This document shows positions 23,437-32,323 of a stretch of 64,000 bases of DNA, piece after piece. The stretch spans positions 124,001 through 188,000 of the forward strand of contig NZ_WMBA01000001.1 of NCBI RefSeq assembly GCF_009707865.1, written 5' to 3'. The position numbers and the translations under genes are program-made. The notes under the pieces are model-generated. The model saw only the letters and a program-made list of their open reading frames with translations. It was not told where the DNA came from and made no database searches. Source of the DNA: Amycolatopsis pithecellobii (lineage in GTDB: Bacteria > Actinomycetota > Actinomycetes > Mycobacteriales > Pseudonocardiaceae). The stretch's first letter is position 1; every line of letters starts with the position of its first letter.

Positions 23437-24099
23437 ATGCGGAACGGCACTCCCGTCACCGTCACCTGTCTCGGACACTCGTGCGTGCTGCTGGAGGTGG
23501 GCGAGGGCGACACGGCCTCGCGCCTGCTGCTCGACCCGGGCAATCTGACACCGTCGCTCGAGGAGCTGGATCCGGTCGATGCCGTCCTCATCACCCACAG
23601 CCACCCGGACCACCTCGACGTGCAGCAGCTCGAGCGGCTCCGGGCCAAGGGAGCCTTTCGGGTGTTCGGCCCCGCGGACGTCAGGGAGCAACTGAAGGAC
23701 GTCGACGTTTCCTTCGAGGCGGTGGAGCCGGGCTCGTTCGAGACCGCGGGCGTGACCGTGGTGGCGAGCCGCGGTGGCCACGAAACCCTGTATCCGGGCG
23801 TTCCGCTCCCGGACAACATCGGGTACGAAATCGCCGGCCGTGTCTTCTCCCCGGGGGACTCGCTGGTGGCTCCCACACAGCAGGTCGAGATCCTGCTCGC
23901 GCCATTGGCAGGTCCCTGGATGAAGTTGTCCGAGGGAATCGACTTCGTCAGGGCTGTCGCACCGACGACGGTCATTCCGATCCACGACGCCGGCCTCGCA
24001 CCCGCACATCGTGGGCTTCACCGTGCGCTGTTCGGCAACTTCGCTCCCGAAGGAGCTGCTCTGCACCCGTTGGACCCCTTCGAGTCGCTCGCGATCTGA
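23437..24099 (+). CDS. MBL-fold metallo-hydrolase (UPF0173-like)
   Basis: 220 residues with CLGHSCVLLEVG near the start and the metal motif His54-x-His56-x-Asp58-His59 (THSHPDHLD). Later SRGGHET, SPGDSLVAP and IPIHDAG provide the remaining His/Asp ligands, so the two-metal site looks complete. The compact size resembles UPF0173-type metal-dependent hydrolases. A likely role is hydrolysis of a lactone or ester intermediate in the pathway encoded by the surrounding operon. AAAAGGGA lies at good distance before the ATG. Confidence 0.8.
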   Translation: MRNGTPVTVTCLGHSCVLLEVGEGDTASRLLLDPGNLTPSLEELDPVDAVLITHSHPDHLDVQQLERLRAKGAFRVFGPADVREQLKDVDVSFEAVEPGSFETAGVTVVASRGGHETLYPGVPLPDNIGYEIAGRVFSPGDSLVAPTQQVEILLAPLAGPWMKLSEGIDFVRAVAPTTVIPIHDAGLAPAHRGLHRALFGNFAPEGAALHPLDPFESLAI

Positions 24100-24147
24100 A
24101 GTACCAGCACCTGTCGATCCGTGATCAACGAAGAGAAAGCAAGCACA

Positions 24148-25056
24148 ATGAGCAATTCAACGCAGTTCACCCGCCAAGTCGCATCCGACGGGCCGGCGAA
24201 GGGCAAGACCTTCACCGGGCGACGCAACGCCGTCGTGACCCAGGAGGGGAACCCCGGCCACGACCTTCCCCTCGTCATCGCCATTCACGGCGGCGGGTTC
24301 ACCTCCGCCTACTTCGATGTCCCCGGCTATTCGCTCCTCGACCGCGCGGAAAGCGCCGGAGTCCCGCTCATCGCGATCGACCGCCCCGCGTATGGAGGTT
24401 CGGACCCGGTCGCCTCCGATGGGTCGGTGTTCGCGGCGAACGCCGCGGCGCTCGACCACCTCGTTTCGGAACTCTGGGCGGACCACGGCGCGGGGAGAGC
24501 AGGCGTCTTCGTCATCGGCCACTCCATCGGCGCGTCCATCACGCTGGCGCTCGCCGCCCGGCAACCGGCGTGGCCCCTGCGGGGAATCGCGATCTCCGGC
24601 TGCCTGCTGCGGGAGCCCGAGAGCGTGGTGGACTGGTTCGCCTCCATTCGGACGGAGGAATTCGCTGTTTCGGCTGAGGAAAAAGCCGGCGTCATGTTCG
24701 GCCCGGAAGGAACGTACCGACCTGACATGCCGCACGCGTCGAACTTCGCGAACGTGCCCGTGCTTGCGGCTGAGTTGATCGAGGCCTCCTCACAGTGGGA
24801 GAAGCAGTATCGAGTCCTCGCGCCCAAGATCTCCGTGCCGGTGCACATCCGGCAAGGGGAGTTCGACGCGCTCTGGATCAACGACGAAACACAGGTCACC
24901 GAGTTCGCTGCGGCGCTTACCGGGAGCCCATGGGTGGATGCGGAGCTGTTCCGCTCCGCCGGTCACGCCATCGACTTCCATCGCGGCGGCGCCGCACTGC
25001 AACTCCAGCAGCTGGCGTTCGCGCTGACAACGTGCACACGACGGACTGCGAGCTGA
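24148..25056 (+). CDS. Alpha/beta-hydrolase
   Basis: About 302 residues from ATG 24148 (GAAGAGAAAG upstream; GTG 24121 is a weaker start). Fold markers are the oxyanion loop IAIHGGGFTSAYFD, the nucleophile elbow GHSIG with Ser126, a late Asp in GEFDALW and the base His in AGHAIDF. Meta-cleavage operons often hold such hydrolases for C-C bond cleavage of the ring-fission product, and this one could be that or an esterase. No signal peptide; cytoplasmic. Confidence 0.85.
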   Translation: MSNSTQFTRQVASDGPAKGKTFTGRRNAVVTQEGNPGHDLPLVIAIHGGGFTSAYFDVPGYSLLDRAESAGVPLIAIDRPAYGGSDPVASDGSVFAANAAALDHLVSELWADHGAGRAGVFVIGHSIGASITLALAARQPAWPLRGIAISGCLLREPESVVDWFASIRTEEFAVSAEEKAGVMFGPEGTYRPDMPHASNFANVPVLAAELIEASSQWEKQYRVLAPKISVPVHIRQGEFDALWINDETQVTEFAAALTGSPWVDAELFRSAGHAIDFHRGGAALQLQQLAFALTTCTRRTAS

Positions 25057-25116
25057 TGCTCGCGAAGCATCCGTGCCCATCCATTCCGGATCGATATGCC
25101 CTCGGAGGAATTTCCC

Positions 25117-26268
25117 GTGCAGGTGAAGCCATTCACCATCGCCATCGATGACCACCACCTCGAAGACCTGAACCATCGGCTGAGGCGTACTCGCTGGCCC
25201 GACGCCATAGCAGGCAACGACTGGGACGACGGAGCGGAACTCCGATTCATGCAGCGCCTGACGGAGTATTGGCTGAACGAATTCGACTGGCGGGCACAAG
25301 AGGCCAGACTGAACGCATTGCCGCAGTTCTCCGCGGAACTCGACGGGCTTCAGATCCATTTCCTCCACCAACGCGGAACCGGCCCTGATCCGATCCCGCT
25401 GGTGATGACGCACGGCTGGCCGGGCTCCGGTTTCGATATGGAGCAGGTCATCCCCCTACTCGCCGATCCGGGCGGCCACGGCGCGGACCCGGCCGACGCG
25501 TTCGATGTGGTCGTCCCGTCGCTGCCGGGCTATGGGTTTTCGCAACGGCCGACCCGGCCAGGCTTCGGCCCGCGACGTGCGGCCGAGCTGTGGACGAGGT
25601 TGATGACCGGGCTCGGGTACGAGCGTTTCGGCGTACAAGCCGGCGACTGGGGAGCGGCCGTTTCCACCTGGCTTGCGTCGCTCTTTCCTGATCGGGTGGC
25701 CGGGCTGCACTTGAATTTCATTCCCGGCAGTTTCCGGCCGCCACTCGGGGATGGCCGGCCGCCGCTTTCAGCGGACGAAGAGGCGTTTCTTGACACCGCC
25801 GCGAAATGGTTCGATGTGGAGGGCGGATACCACCGGCTCCAAGCGACGAAGCCGCAGACGCCTGCTTATGCGCTGACCGATTCACCTGCGGGGTTGGCGG
25901 CATGGATTGTCGAGAAGATGCGTGGCTGGAGCGACTGCGACGGCGTGGTGGAGCGCGCGTTCACACTGGATGCGCTCCTCACCAACATCTCGATCTACTG
26001 GTTTACCGGCACCATCGGCTCCTCCATGCGCTTTTACCGCGAGAATCGGCTGGACCCGAATCATTTCGGGCCGGGTGAGCGTATCTTGCCGCCATTGGGC
26101 GTGGCCGCGTTTCCGCAGGACATCATGCCGCCCCGTTCGTGGGTCGAGCGTGTCTTCAACGTGACACGGTGGACGCAGATGCCCAGCGGGGGACACTTCG
26201 GCCCGATGGAGGCGCCGGAACTGCTCGTCAATGAGATACGGGAGTTCTTCCGTCCGCTCCGCAGTTGA
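25117..26268 (+). CDS. Epoxide hydrolase (EHN-domain type)
   Basis: About 383 residues. GTG 25117 is taken as start because GGAGGAA sits seven bases upstream; the ATG at 25096 has no such site. The N-terminal EHN region (DDLNHRLRRTRWPD-like, TEYWLNEFDWRAQEARLNAL) is followed by the hydrolase core with oxyanion THGWPGSGFDM, nucleophile Asp177 (QAGDWGA) and His near GGHFGPMEAPELL. It opens an epoxide, or acts on a related ester, with water via an Asp-ester. Last gene of the 16-gene operon; next comes an A8 run and a new promoter. Confidence 0.88.
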   Translation: MQVKPFTIAIDDHHLEDLNHRLRRTRWPDAIAGNDWDDGAELRFMQRLTEYWLNEFDWRAQEARLNALPQFSAELDGLQIHFLHQRGTGPDPIPLVMTHGWPGSGFDMEQVIPLLADPGGHGADPADAFDVVVPSLPGYGFSQRPTRPGFGPRRAAELWTRLMTGLGYERFGVQAGDWGAAVSTWLASLFPDRVAGLHLNFIPGSFRPPLGDGRPPLSADEEAFLDTAAKWFDVEGGYHRLQATKPQTPAYALTDSPAGLAAWIVEKMRGWSDCDGVVERAFTLDALLTNISIYWFTGTIGSSMRFYRENRLDPNHFGPGERILPPLGVAAFPQDIMPPRSWVERVFNVTRWTQMPSGGHFGPMEAPELLVNEIREFFRPLRS

Positions 26269-26312
26269 GCTCGGCGGCGACGGCATCCCAAAAAAAAGAT
26301 ACACTCTGCATC

Positions 26313-26370
26313 TTGACGCGTGGCGGACATCGCGGGCATGCTAACTACTCGAATCATGCGGGTAATTTAG
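26313..26370 (+). promoter_or_regulatory. Promoter with TetR-type operator, copy 1
   Basis: A -35 TTGACG (26313-26318) and a plausible -10 CATGCT (26337-26342) precede an imperfect inverted repeat: AACTACTCG (26343-26351), seven bases, CGGGTAATT (26359-26367). The right half plus flank (CATGCGGGTAATTTAG) matches, at 14 of 16 positions, the element in front of the gene at 32386. The transcript would start inside the element, as expected for repression. The TetR gene lying between the two operons (31719) is the natural candidate. Confidence 0.65.
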
Positions 26371-26384
26371 CGAGGACGGTTGCG

Positions 26385-28664
26385 ATGGTGCGCCAAGGCA
26401 AGTTCGCCGGACCGGTCGGGGGGCTTCGATTCCTCACGCCCACACGCTCTGGGGTGACCGATGACGAGGGCATATTCGAGTACCGGGACGGTGAGGTCGT
26501 CACGTTCTTGGTGGGCGACACCGTGCTCGGTGCGGCCCGCGGCTCGGCACGGCTCACACTCGCCGACATCGTCGCTCGCGTCGGTGGCGACGTCAGCAAG
26601 CTGGCCGACCCTGGCCTGACCAACATCGCGCGGTTCCTTCAGACCCTCCATGTCGGCGATGACCTCGCCGACGGGATCACGCTCACCCCGCAGATCCACG
26701 AGCTCGTCGGCAACCGCCCCATCGACTTCCGGTACGGGCTGATGTCGCTCCCTGGAGCGCCGGCCAACCCGGTGGACGCGTTCACGGCCGATCCGGTGGT
26801 CGCCGCGTTGCTCGGCGATCTGAACGCGTCCGGAGTCTGGGGCGCCGGATCCGCTCGCAGCTTGCGCTCCCCATCGGCGGCACGCAACGAGGTTCGCCGC
26901 ACGGTGATGGGGATCCGCTGTTACCGAGACGTCCGGATCCCGCTGAAGAACGGCTCACACGTGTTCGCCGACGTTTTCCGGCCCGACACCGACGAGCCGG
27001 TTCCGGTGATCATGAATTGCGGCGTCTACGGGCGTGCCTTCGTCCATCACTCCACCGCGACTCCAGAACAAATCGAGCAGCACGAGGTGATGGAGGACCG
27101 CTATTTCAGCGGCAACCCGGACGGGTACGAGTACGAGAACCACGAGAGCATCAACACCGTTGACTGGGTCCCGTATGGGTATGCGCTCGTCCGGGTCGAC
27201 GCTCCCGGCGCGGGCAAGAGCCCTGGCACGCTCGGGATCTGGGGGATCGACGAGGCCGAGGCGTACTACGACGCGATCGAGTGGGCCGCAGCGCAAACGT
27301 GGTCCAACGGCAACGTCGGGCTGTGGGGGATGTCGTACTACGCGGTGAACCAGCACGCCGTCGCGAGTCTGAAACCCCCTCACCTCAAGGCGATGATCGC
27401 CATCGGCACCGACGCGGACCTCTACGAGGAGCTGATGTACACCGGCGGCATCCTCAACGAGGAGTTCTTCCCGATGTGGTTCGACAAAGCCATCGTGCCC
27501 GCGATATGCGGGGAGGTCGATGCCAAGGACTTCATGGCCATGGGTCGCGCCAACCCGTTCAGGGACTCAGACCCCGATGCGATCTTCGGACCGCGAGCCG
27601 AGGTGCTGATGAGCCCGGACCTCAGCAACGTCACGGTGCCGCTGTGGTCCGTGGCCGCGACCTCACATCCCAGCCACTTCCACCAGCTGGGGAGCAGCGA
27701 GACCTACTTGAACACCCCGACGCCGGACAAGAAGCTGGACTTCTGGGAGGACTGGTTCCTCAAGTCCTACGCGCCGGACACGGTCCGCGATCACCGCGAC
27801 TTCTTCGACCACTGGCTCAAAGGCGTGGACAACGGCATCATGGACCGGCCGCCGGTGCGGCTCGAGATCCGGACCGGCCTCGGGGCGTCCTACCTCCTGG
27901 AGGAAGACGAGTGGCCGATCGCGCGGACGGAGTACGTCCGGTCCTACCTTGATGCCGCCCCTGTCGACGCCGATCTCGAGATCGCGTGCGACCACGTGCT
28001 GCGGCTGTCCTCCACCGTCCCCGACGCCGACCGATCGGTGACCTACTCCGCGGGCGTCGACCTCGCCGAGCCCGGCCTGCCGGCGCCAGGTCCCGACGGT
28101 CGGATGCCGGCGACGGCTCCCTGTCGCGGTGCGACCTTCATCAGTGCGCCGATGGAGCACGATTCCGTTCTGGCGGGCTACCCCAAGCTCGTCGCCTGGG
28201 TCTCCTCGACCAGCGCGGACATGGACCTCCACGTCGGGGTCCGCGTCCTGGACGAGGCGGGCCGCGAGGTGGACTACTGCGGACCCGCCCAGATTCCCGG
28301 CACCGGGACGCTCTTCTACCCGCTGACCAAGGGCTGGCTGAAGGTCTCCCATCGGCGCCTCGACCCGGACCGATCGACCGAATATCGGCCGAAGCACACC
28401 CACCGCAAGGCGGACTACGCACCGCTTCAGGACGGCGAGATCGTCCCCATCGAGGTCGAGATCGTGCCCAGCACCGGCGTGATCCGCAAAGGGCACCGGA
28501 TCCGCGTCGATCTGGAGCCCTACACCGGCGCCGGTCACGGCAATCGACACGGCTACGACCCGAGCTATCACGACGGCGCCCAGAACACGATCCACACCGG
28601 ACCCAGCCATCCCAGCTACATCCAGTTCCCGTTCCTGCCCGCCACGTCGCTCGACGCCCGTTAG
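26385..28664 (+). CDS. CocE/NonD-family hydrolase with extra N-terminal domain
   Basis: About 759 residues from ATG 26385 (GCGAGGA upstream). Residues ~1-150 form a separate beta-rich domain (VGGLRFLTPTRSGVTDDEGI, GEVVTFLVGDTVLG, TNIARFLQTL) like modules found in some secreted or lipoprotein hydrolases; no signal peptide is visible here. The rest is a CocE/NonD serine hydrolase: alpha/beta core with nucleophile Ser317 (GLWGMSYYAV), then the beta-sandwich from about residue 550 (SGADM-like SSTSADMDLHVGVRVLDEAG). Typical CocE proteins are ~550-600 residues. It probably hydrolyses an ester or amide and starts the operon that continues to 31612. Confidence 0.85.
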   Translation: MVRQGKFAGPVGGLRFLTPTRSGVTDDEGIFEYRDGEVVTFLVGDTVLGAARGSARLTLADIVARVGGDVSKLADPGLTNIARFLQTLHVGDDLADGITLTPQIHELVGNRPIDFRYGLMSLPGAPANPVDAFTADPVVAALLGDLNASGVWGAGSARSLRSPSAARNEVRRTVMGIRCYRDVRIPLKNGSHVFADVFRPDTDEPVPVIMNCGVYGRAFVHHSTATPEQIEQHEVMEDRYFSGNPDGYEYENHESINTVDWVPYGYALVRVDAPGAGKSPGTLGIWGIDEAEAYYDAIEWAAAQTWSNGNVGLWGMSYYAVNQHAVASLKPPHLKAMIAIGTDADLYEELMYTGGILNEEFFPMWFDKAIVPAICGEVDAKDFMAMGRANPFRDSDPDAIFGPRAEVLMSPDLSNVTVPLWSVAATSHPSHFHQLGSSETYLNTPTPDKKLDFWEDWFLKSYAPDTVRDHRDFFDHWLKGVDNGIMDRPPVRLEIRTGLGASYLLEEDEWPIARTEYVRSYLDAAPVDADLEIACDHVLRLSSTVPDADRSVTYSAGVDLAEPGLPAPGPDGRMPATAPCRGATFISAPMEHDSVLAGYPKLVAWVSSTSADMDLHVGVRVLDEAGREVDYCGPAQIPGTGTLFYPLTKGWLKVSHRRLDPDRSTEYRPKHTHRKADYAPLQDGEIVPIEVEIVPSTGVIRKGHRIRVDLEPYTGAGHGNRHGYDPSYHDGAQNTIHTGPSHPSYIQFPFLPATSLDAR

Positions 28665-28672
28665 GAGAACCC

Positions 28673-29224
28673 ATGAACATCGACGAACTCAGTGCGCGCG
28701 CCGAGATCCACGACGTCCTGTTGCGCTACTGCCGCGGCCTCGACCGGGTGGACCTGAGTCTCGTCCGCGGCGCCTTCCACGACGACGCCTGGATCGACTT
28801 CCCGGAAAGCCTGCACATCGGTGGCGTCGAAGGCTTCGTGGGCTTCCTGGCCGCGGAGATGCCGCGGTTCGAGCGGACGATGCACTTCCTCGGCAACAGC
28901 CTCATCGACTTCGACGGACCCGACGTGGCTCACGTCGAGACCTACTTGAGCGCCGACCACCAAGGCTCCGATAGGCATCACTGGAAGAACGAGACGGTCA
29001 AACTGTGGGCCCGATACCTCGACCGTTTCGAGCGGCGTGACGGCGTCTGGCGGATCGCACGGCGACGGATGGTCGTCGACTGGATGTTCAAGTACCCCGC
29101 CGGAGGGTGGTTCGACGATCACCCCGACGCGTCGGTGACCCGGCGCGACGGAACTGACCCGGCGCTGCGAGCGACGGCTGGATTCACCGGCACGCCGGCG
29201 GCCACGGACGGGTGGCCCTCGTGA
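28673..29224 (+). CDS. SnoaL/NTF2-like domain protein
   Basis: 183 residues, ATG 28673 after AGGAGAAC. The pattern IDELSARAEIHDVLLRYCRG, LDRVDLSLVRGAFHDDAWID, and a late RRDGVWRIARRRMVVDW is the common 'nuclear transport factor 2 family' enzyme fold, with the Tyr/Asp/Arg placement of SnoaL_4-type proteins (dehydratases or small dioxygenase-like subunits). It overlaps the monooxygenase gene by one base. It is distinct in sequence from the SnoaL-like protein at 13332. Role in the pathway unknown. Confidence 0.75.
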   Translation: MNIDELSARAEIHDVLLRYCRGLDRVDLSLVRGAFHDDAWIDFPESLHIGGVEGFVGFLAAEMPRFERTMHFLGNSLIDFDGPDVAHVETYLSADHQGSDRHHWKNETVKLWARYLDRFERRDGVWRIARRRMVVDWMFKYPAGGWFDDHPDASVTRRDGTDPALRATAGFTGTPAATDGWPS

Positions 29225-30453
29225 TGACGATCAACGCCAGGCTCGAGCACCCGACGGCCGACGAGCTCCGTGCCCGGCTGGTGCAGATGCGGCCGTGGCT
29301 GCGCGAGAACCAAGCCGTGGCAGAACAGCAGCGCCGAGTCCCCCAGGAGAGCATCGAGCGACTCGACGAAGCGGGGATCTTCACGCTGGTCATGCCCAAG
29401 AGGTACGGCGGCGCCGATTTCTCCACCCGCGAACTGCACGACATCTACCGCGAGTTCGCTCGAGGGTGCGGTGCGACGGCCTGGGTGGTCTGGGCCGCGG
29501 CCGGCGGCAACCTGTGGAGTTGCGCGTTCCCGGAGGACGTCGTCGCTCCGGTATACGAGTCACCCTGGGTCGGGAACCGGACCTTCGCGCTCGGCGGGAC
29601 GAGTCGCCGGATGTCCGGCACCGCGCGGCGGGTGGACGGAGGCTGGATGATCAACGGTGTCTGGCCCTTCGCCACCGGCAGCATCCACGCCAGCCACGGT
29701 TATCTGGCCGTGTTCTACGACGAGACCGACGACTCGAAGCTCGGCATGGCGCTGGTCCCGAAGAGCGAACTCGTGGTGCGTGGTGACTGGGATGCGATGG
29801 GCCTGGCCGCCACCGGAAGCCAAACCGTCGCGACGGAGGGCGAGCTGTTCGTGCCCGACGCACGTTTCAGCACGCCGGACAGGCTCGCGGAGCGACTCGA
29901 CGAACTCACGAGCCAAGGTCTCGGACCTCGGCGGGGAGGAATCGTGCGCTCGTTGGTGGTCTGCACGGCGATCGCGCTGGGGATGGCCGACCAGGCCATG
30001 GAGCTGTTCGTCGGCGGGGTCGAGAAACGGAGCATCCCGTACTCGCCGTACAAGACCCAGATCGACGCCCCCATCACGCACCACACCGTCGGTCGCGCCC
30101 ACGCCCGGATCCGGGCCGCCGGACGCGTCGCCGATGCCGCGGTGGCCGAGCTGGATCGCCTTGACGCCGCCGGGAGGGAGCCCTCGGTGCTGGAGTCCCT
30201 CGAACTGCACACGGATGCCGCCTATGTGTGGGACACGTGTGCGGCCGCCGTCGAGACTCTCTTCCGCGCTTCGGGGGCCTCGGCGATCATCAAGCGGCAG
30301 CCGCTCCAGCTGATCGCCCGCAACTGCCGGGCCGGCAGCATGCACGGCGCGCACGGCATCGATACCTGGCTCGAGAATGTCGGACGCGAGTTGTGTGGCG
30401 CCAAGGCGGGTGACCTGTCCACCAGCGTCCTGGAGCGAGGCCGCCGTGACTGA
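29224..30453 (+). CDS. Acyl-CoA-dehydrogenase-type flavin monooxygenase (two-component)
   Basis: 409 residues of the acyl-CoA dehydrogenase fold but of the HsaA / p-hydroxyphenylacetate-hydroxylase oxygenase type: IERLDEAGIFTLVMPKRYGG, GCGATAWVVWAAAGGNLWSC, NGVWPFATGSIHASHGYL, MGLAATGSQTV, and a C-terminal RNCRAGSMHGAHGIDTWLEN. The catalytic Glu of true dehydrogenases is not at its place. Such enzymes use reduced flavin delivered by a separate reductase to hydroxylate phenols or other substrates. The reductase is the next gene, overlapping by eight bases. Confidence 0.85.
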   Translation: MTINARLEHPTADELRARLVQMRPWLRENQAVAEQQRRVPQESIERLDEAGIFTLVMPKRYGGADFSTRELHDIYREFARGCGATAWVVWAAAGGNLWSCAFPEDVVAPVYESPWVGNRTFALGGTSRRMSGTARRVDGGWMINGVWPFATGSIHASHGYLAVFYDETDDSKLGMALVPKSELVVRGDWDAMGLAATGSQTVATEGELFVPDARFSTPDRLAERLDELTSQGLGPRRGGIVRSLVVCTAIALGMADQAMELFVGGVEKRSIPYSPYKTQIDAPITHHTVGRAHARIRAAGRVADAAVAELDRLDAAGREPSVLESLELHTDAAYVWDTCAAAVETLFRASGASAIIKRQPLQLIARNCRAGSMHGAHGIDTWLENVGRELCGAKAGDLSTSVLERGRRD

Positions 30454-31612
30454 CCCACGCGACCCTCAGCACTTCCGGACTGTTCTCGGGCACTTCCCGA
30501 CCGGGGTCGCCGCGGTGACCTCGATCGGCGAGGACGGAGGACCGATCGGCATGATCGTCGGTTCGTTCACCTCGGTCTCGCTCGATCCGCCCCTGGTCGC
30601 GTTCCTGCCCGCCAAGCGGTCGAGAACCGGCCCCAGGATCGTCGGGTCGGGTCGGTTCCTGGTGAACGTCCTGGGGGCCCATCAGGAGCTGATCTCACGA
30701 GCCTTCGCCGCGGGTGGCGACAGCAAGTTCGACTCGGTCGGCTGGACACGCTCGCCGGGCGGATTGCCCCTTCTCGACGATGCGGTCGCCTGGATCGAGT
30801 GCGACATCGAGGCCGTCCACGAGGCCGGGGACCACGACATCGTCGTGGGTGAGGTCTGCGCGCTGGAAGCCGTGAGCCCGGCAGCGCCGTTGATCTTCTT
30901 CCAGGGCGGCTACGGCCGGTTCGCGTCGTTGAGCCTCGCCGCCGCAGGTGAGCCCGATCTCATCGATCAGCTCCGGTTGGTCGACGTCGCCCGGCCGTTC
31001 ATGGCGGAGCTCGCCGCTTCGACCGAGGTCGAGTGCCTGGCCTCCAGTGCGATCGGGGAGGAGAGCGTTCTCCTTGCCACCGCGGGCAGGCCGGTGGATG
31101 GCAGGACCTACAGCCGCGTCGGGCAACGCCTGCCTCTTGATCCGCCGCTGGGTGCCGCACTCGTGGCTTGGTCGCCCGCCGCGTCGTCGGCGTGGAAAGC
31201 GCGGGCACATGCAGGAACGGATTGTGCCGGCGAGCTCGATCAGCTGCTCGCCCGGGTGCGAGACCGTGGCTGGTCCGTCACCACGTGGAGCGATGACCTG
31301 CGTGCCTTGGAGGCCACGGTCGACGACACGCTTCGCCACGGGGTGACACCGCAGGCCCGCCGCAGTGTCCGGGAACTCGTCGGCCGGCTCACGGCCGAGC
31401 ACGAACCGGCCGATCTCGCCCGTGCGCAGGGTTTCCGCAGCGTCACCGTGCCGGTCATGGGTGGCGGCGAGGTCGTCCTTCAACTCACGCTCCGCCTTCC
31501 GTTCGGCACGGGATCCGCTGACCTCGACCGTTTCCTCGCCCCTCTCCGTGAAACCGCCCAGCGCGTCTCCACCGCACTGAACTCCTCACTCGCCTCGGAA
31601 GGATCTCGATGA
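30446..31612 (+). CDS. Flavin reductase fused to an IclR-effector-like sensory domain
   Basis: 388 residues from GTG 30446 (GTGACTGA overlap with the monooxygenase stop). Residues ~1-165 are a flavin-reductase-like FMN/FAD domain (FRTVLGHFPTGVAAVTSI, GSFTSVSLDPPLVAFLPAKR, GRFLVNVLGAHQ). Residues ~180-385 resemble an IclR ligand-binding domain (FMAELAASTEVECLASSAIG, RVGQRLPLDPPLGAALVAW, VTPQARRSVRELVG) without any helix-turn-helix. The single-domain reductase at 49218 is only 168 residues. A ligand domain on a reductase recalls the C1 reductase of p-hydroxyphenylacetate hydroxylase, where substrate binding to an appended MarR-like domain stimulates flavin reduction; here the appended domain is of a different family. 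Confidence 0.8.
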   Translation: MTDPRDPQHFRTVLGHFPTGVAAVTSIGEDGGPIGMIVGSFTSVSLDPPLVAFLPAKRSRTGPRIVGSGRFLVNVLGAHQELISRAFAAGGDSKFDSVGWTRSPGGLPLLDDAVAWIECDIEAVHEAGDHDIVVGEVCALEAVSPAAPLIFFQGGYGRFASLSLAAAGEPDLIDQLRLVDVARPFMAELAASTEVECLASSAIGEESVLLATAGRPVDGRTYSRVGQRLPLDPPLGAALVAWSPAASSAWKARAHAGTDCAGELDQLLARVRDRGWSVTTWSDDLRALEATVDDTLRHGVTPQARRSVRELVGRLTAEHEPADLARAQGFRSVTVPVMGGGEVVLQLTLRLPFGTGSADLDRFLAPLRETAQRVSTALNSSLASEGSR

Positions 31613-31718
31613 CCAGCGCAGTCCGAGTGCCGGCGCCTGCTGGTGCCGCTTCGAACCGGTTCACGGCTCGCTAGCCTCTGCTCCTGGAGAACATCGGCGA
31701 CGAACATCGAGGGCGGGC

Positions 31719-32306
31719 ATGAGTACGACGAGGCGGCGTGGTGTGGAGCTGGAGACGGCGATCCACGCGGCTGTGCTCGATGAGCTCAACGAGCGCGGCT
31801 ATGCGGGCGTCACCTATGACGGTGTCGCGGCGCGTGCGGCCACCAGCCGGCCGGTGCTCTATCGCCGGTGGGCGACCAAGGCCGAAATGGTGCTTGCGGC
31901 GGTGCTCGCCTCCCGGACCGAGGTGATCGTTTTGCCGGATACGGGGCGCCTCGCCACGGATCTGAGCGCGATCCTCGCCTCCATGCGCGAGAACTTCGGC
32001 GTTCCGCTGCGCGCCACGATGCTCGGGCTGCTCGCCGAGCTCGACGCGGAGTCGGCGGAGTCCGTGCTGGGTCTGCTTTCCGGGTGGGGTGCGGACATGG
32101 TCGCCCCGGTGGTGGCCCGAGCCGGCGCTCGTGGCGAGATCGGTCCGGCGCAGGTGCCGCGCGAGGTGCTGGCCCTGCCGTTCGATTTGGCTCGGCACGA
32201 GCTGACGTTCCGGGGCACGCTTCCGGAGGAGCGGATCACCGCCATCGTCGACGTCATCGTGGTGCCGTTGCTGGAGCTTTACGCCGGCTCGCAAAAACCG
32301 CTCTGA
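31719..32306 (+). CDS. TetR-family transcriptional regulator
   Basis: 195 residues. The N-terminal helix-turn-helix (residues ~8-55) reads ETAIHAAVLDELNERGYAGV then YDGVAARAATSRPVLYRRWA, the TetR pattern with the TKAEMVLAAV extension; the C-terminal part is the helical ligand domain (TetR_C_11-like). It lies between the operons at 26385-31612 and 32386-36342, on the same strand. Both of those have the same operator-like element at their promoters, so it likely represses both until a pathway compound binds. Confidence 0.88.
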   Translation: MSTTRRRGVELETAIHAAVLDELNERGYAGVTYDGVAARAATSRPVLYRRWATKAEMVLAAVLASRTEVIVLPDTGRLATDLSAILASMRENFGVPLRATMLGLLAELDAESAESVLGLLSGWGADMVAPVVARAGARGEIGPAQVPREVLALPFDLARHELTFRGTLPEERITAIVDVIVVPLLELYAGSQKPL

Positions 32307-32323
32307 ATCTGCGGGCGTTTTCC

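Noticed and set aside
26290-26297. Run of eight A after the epoxide hydrolase, as a possible T-tract terminator or slippery site
   Set aside because: No stem precedes it on the coding strand, and it is not inside a gene; noted only as unusual composition.
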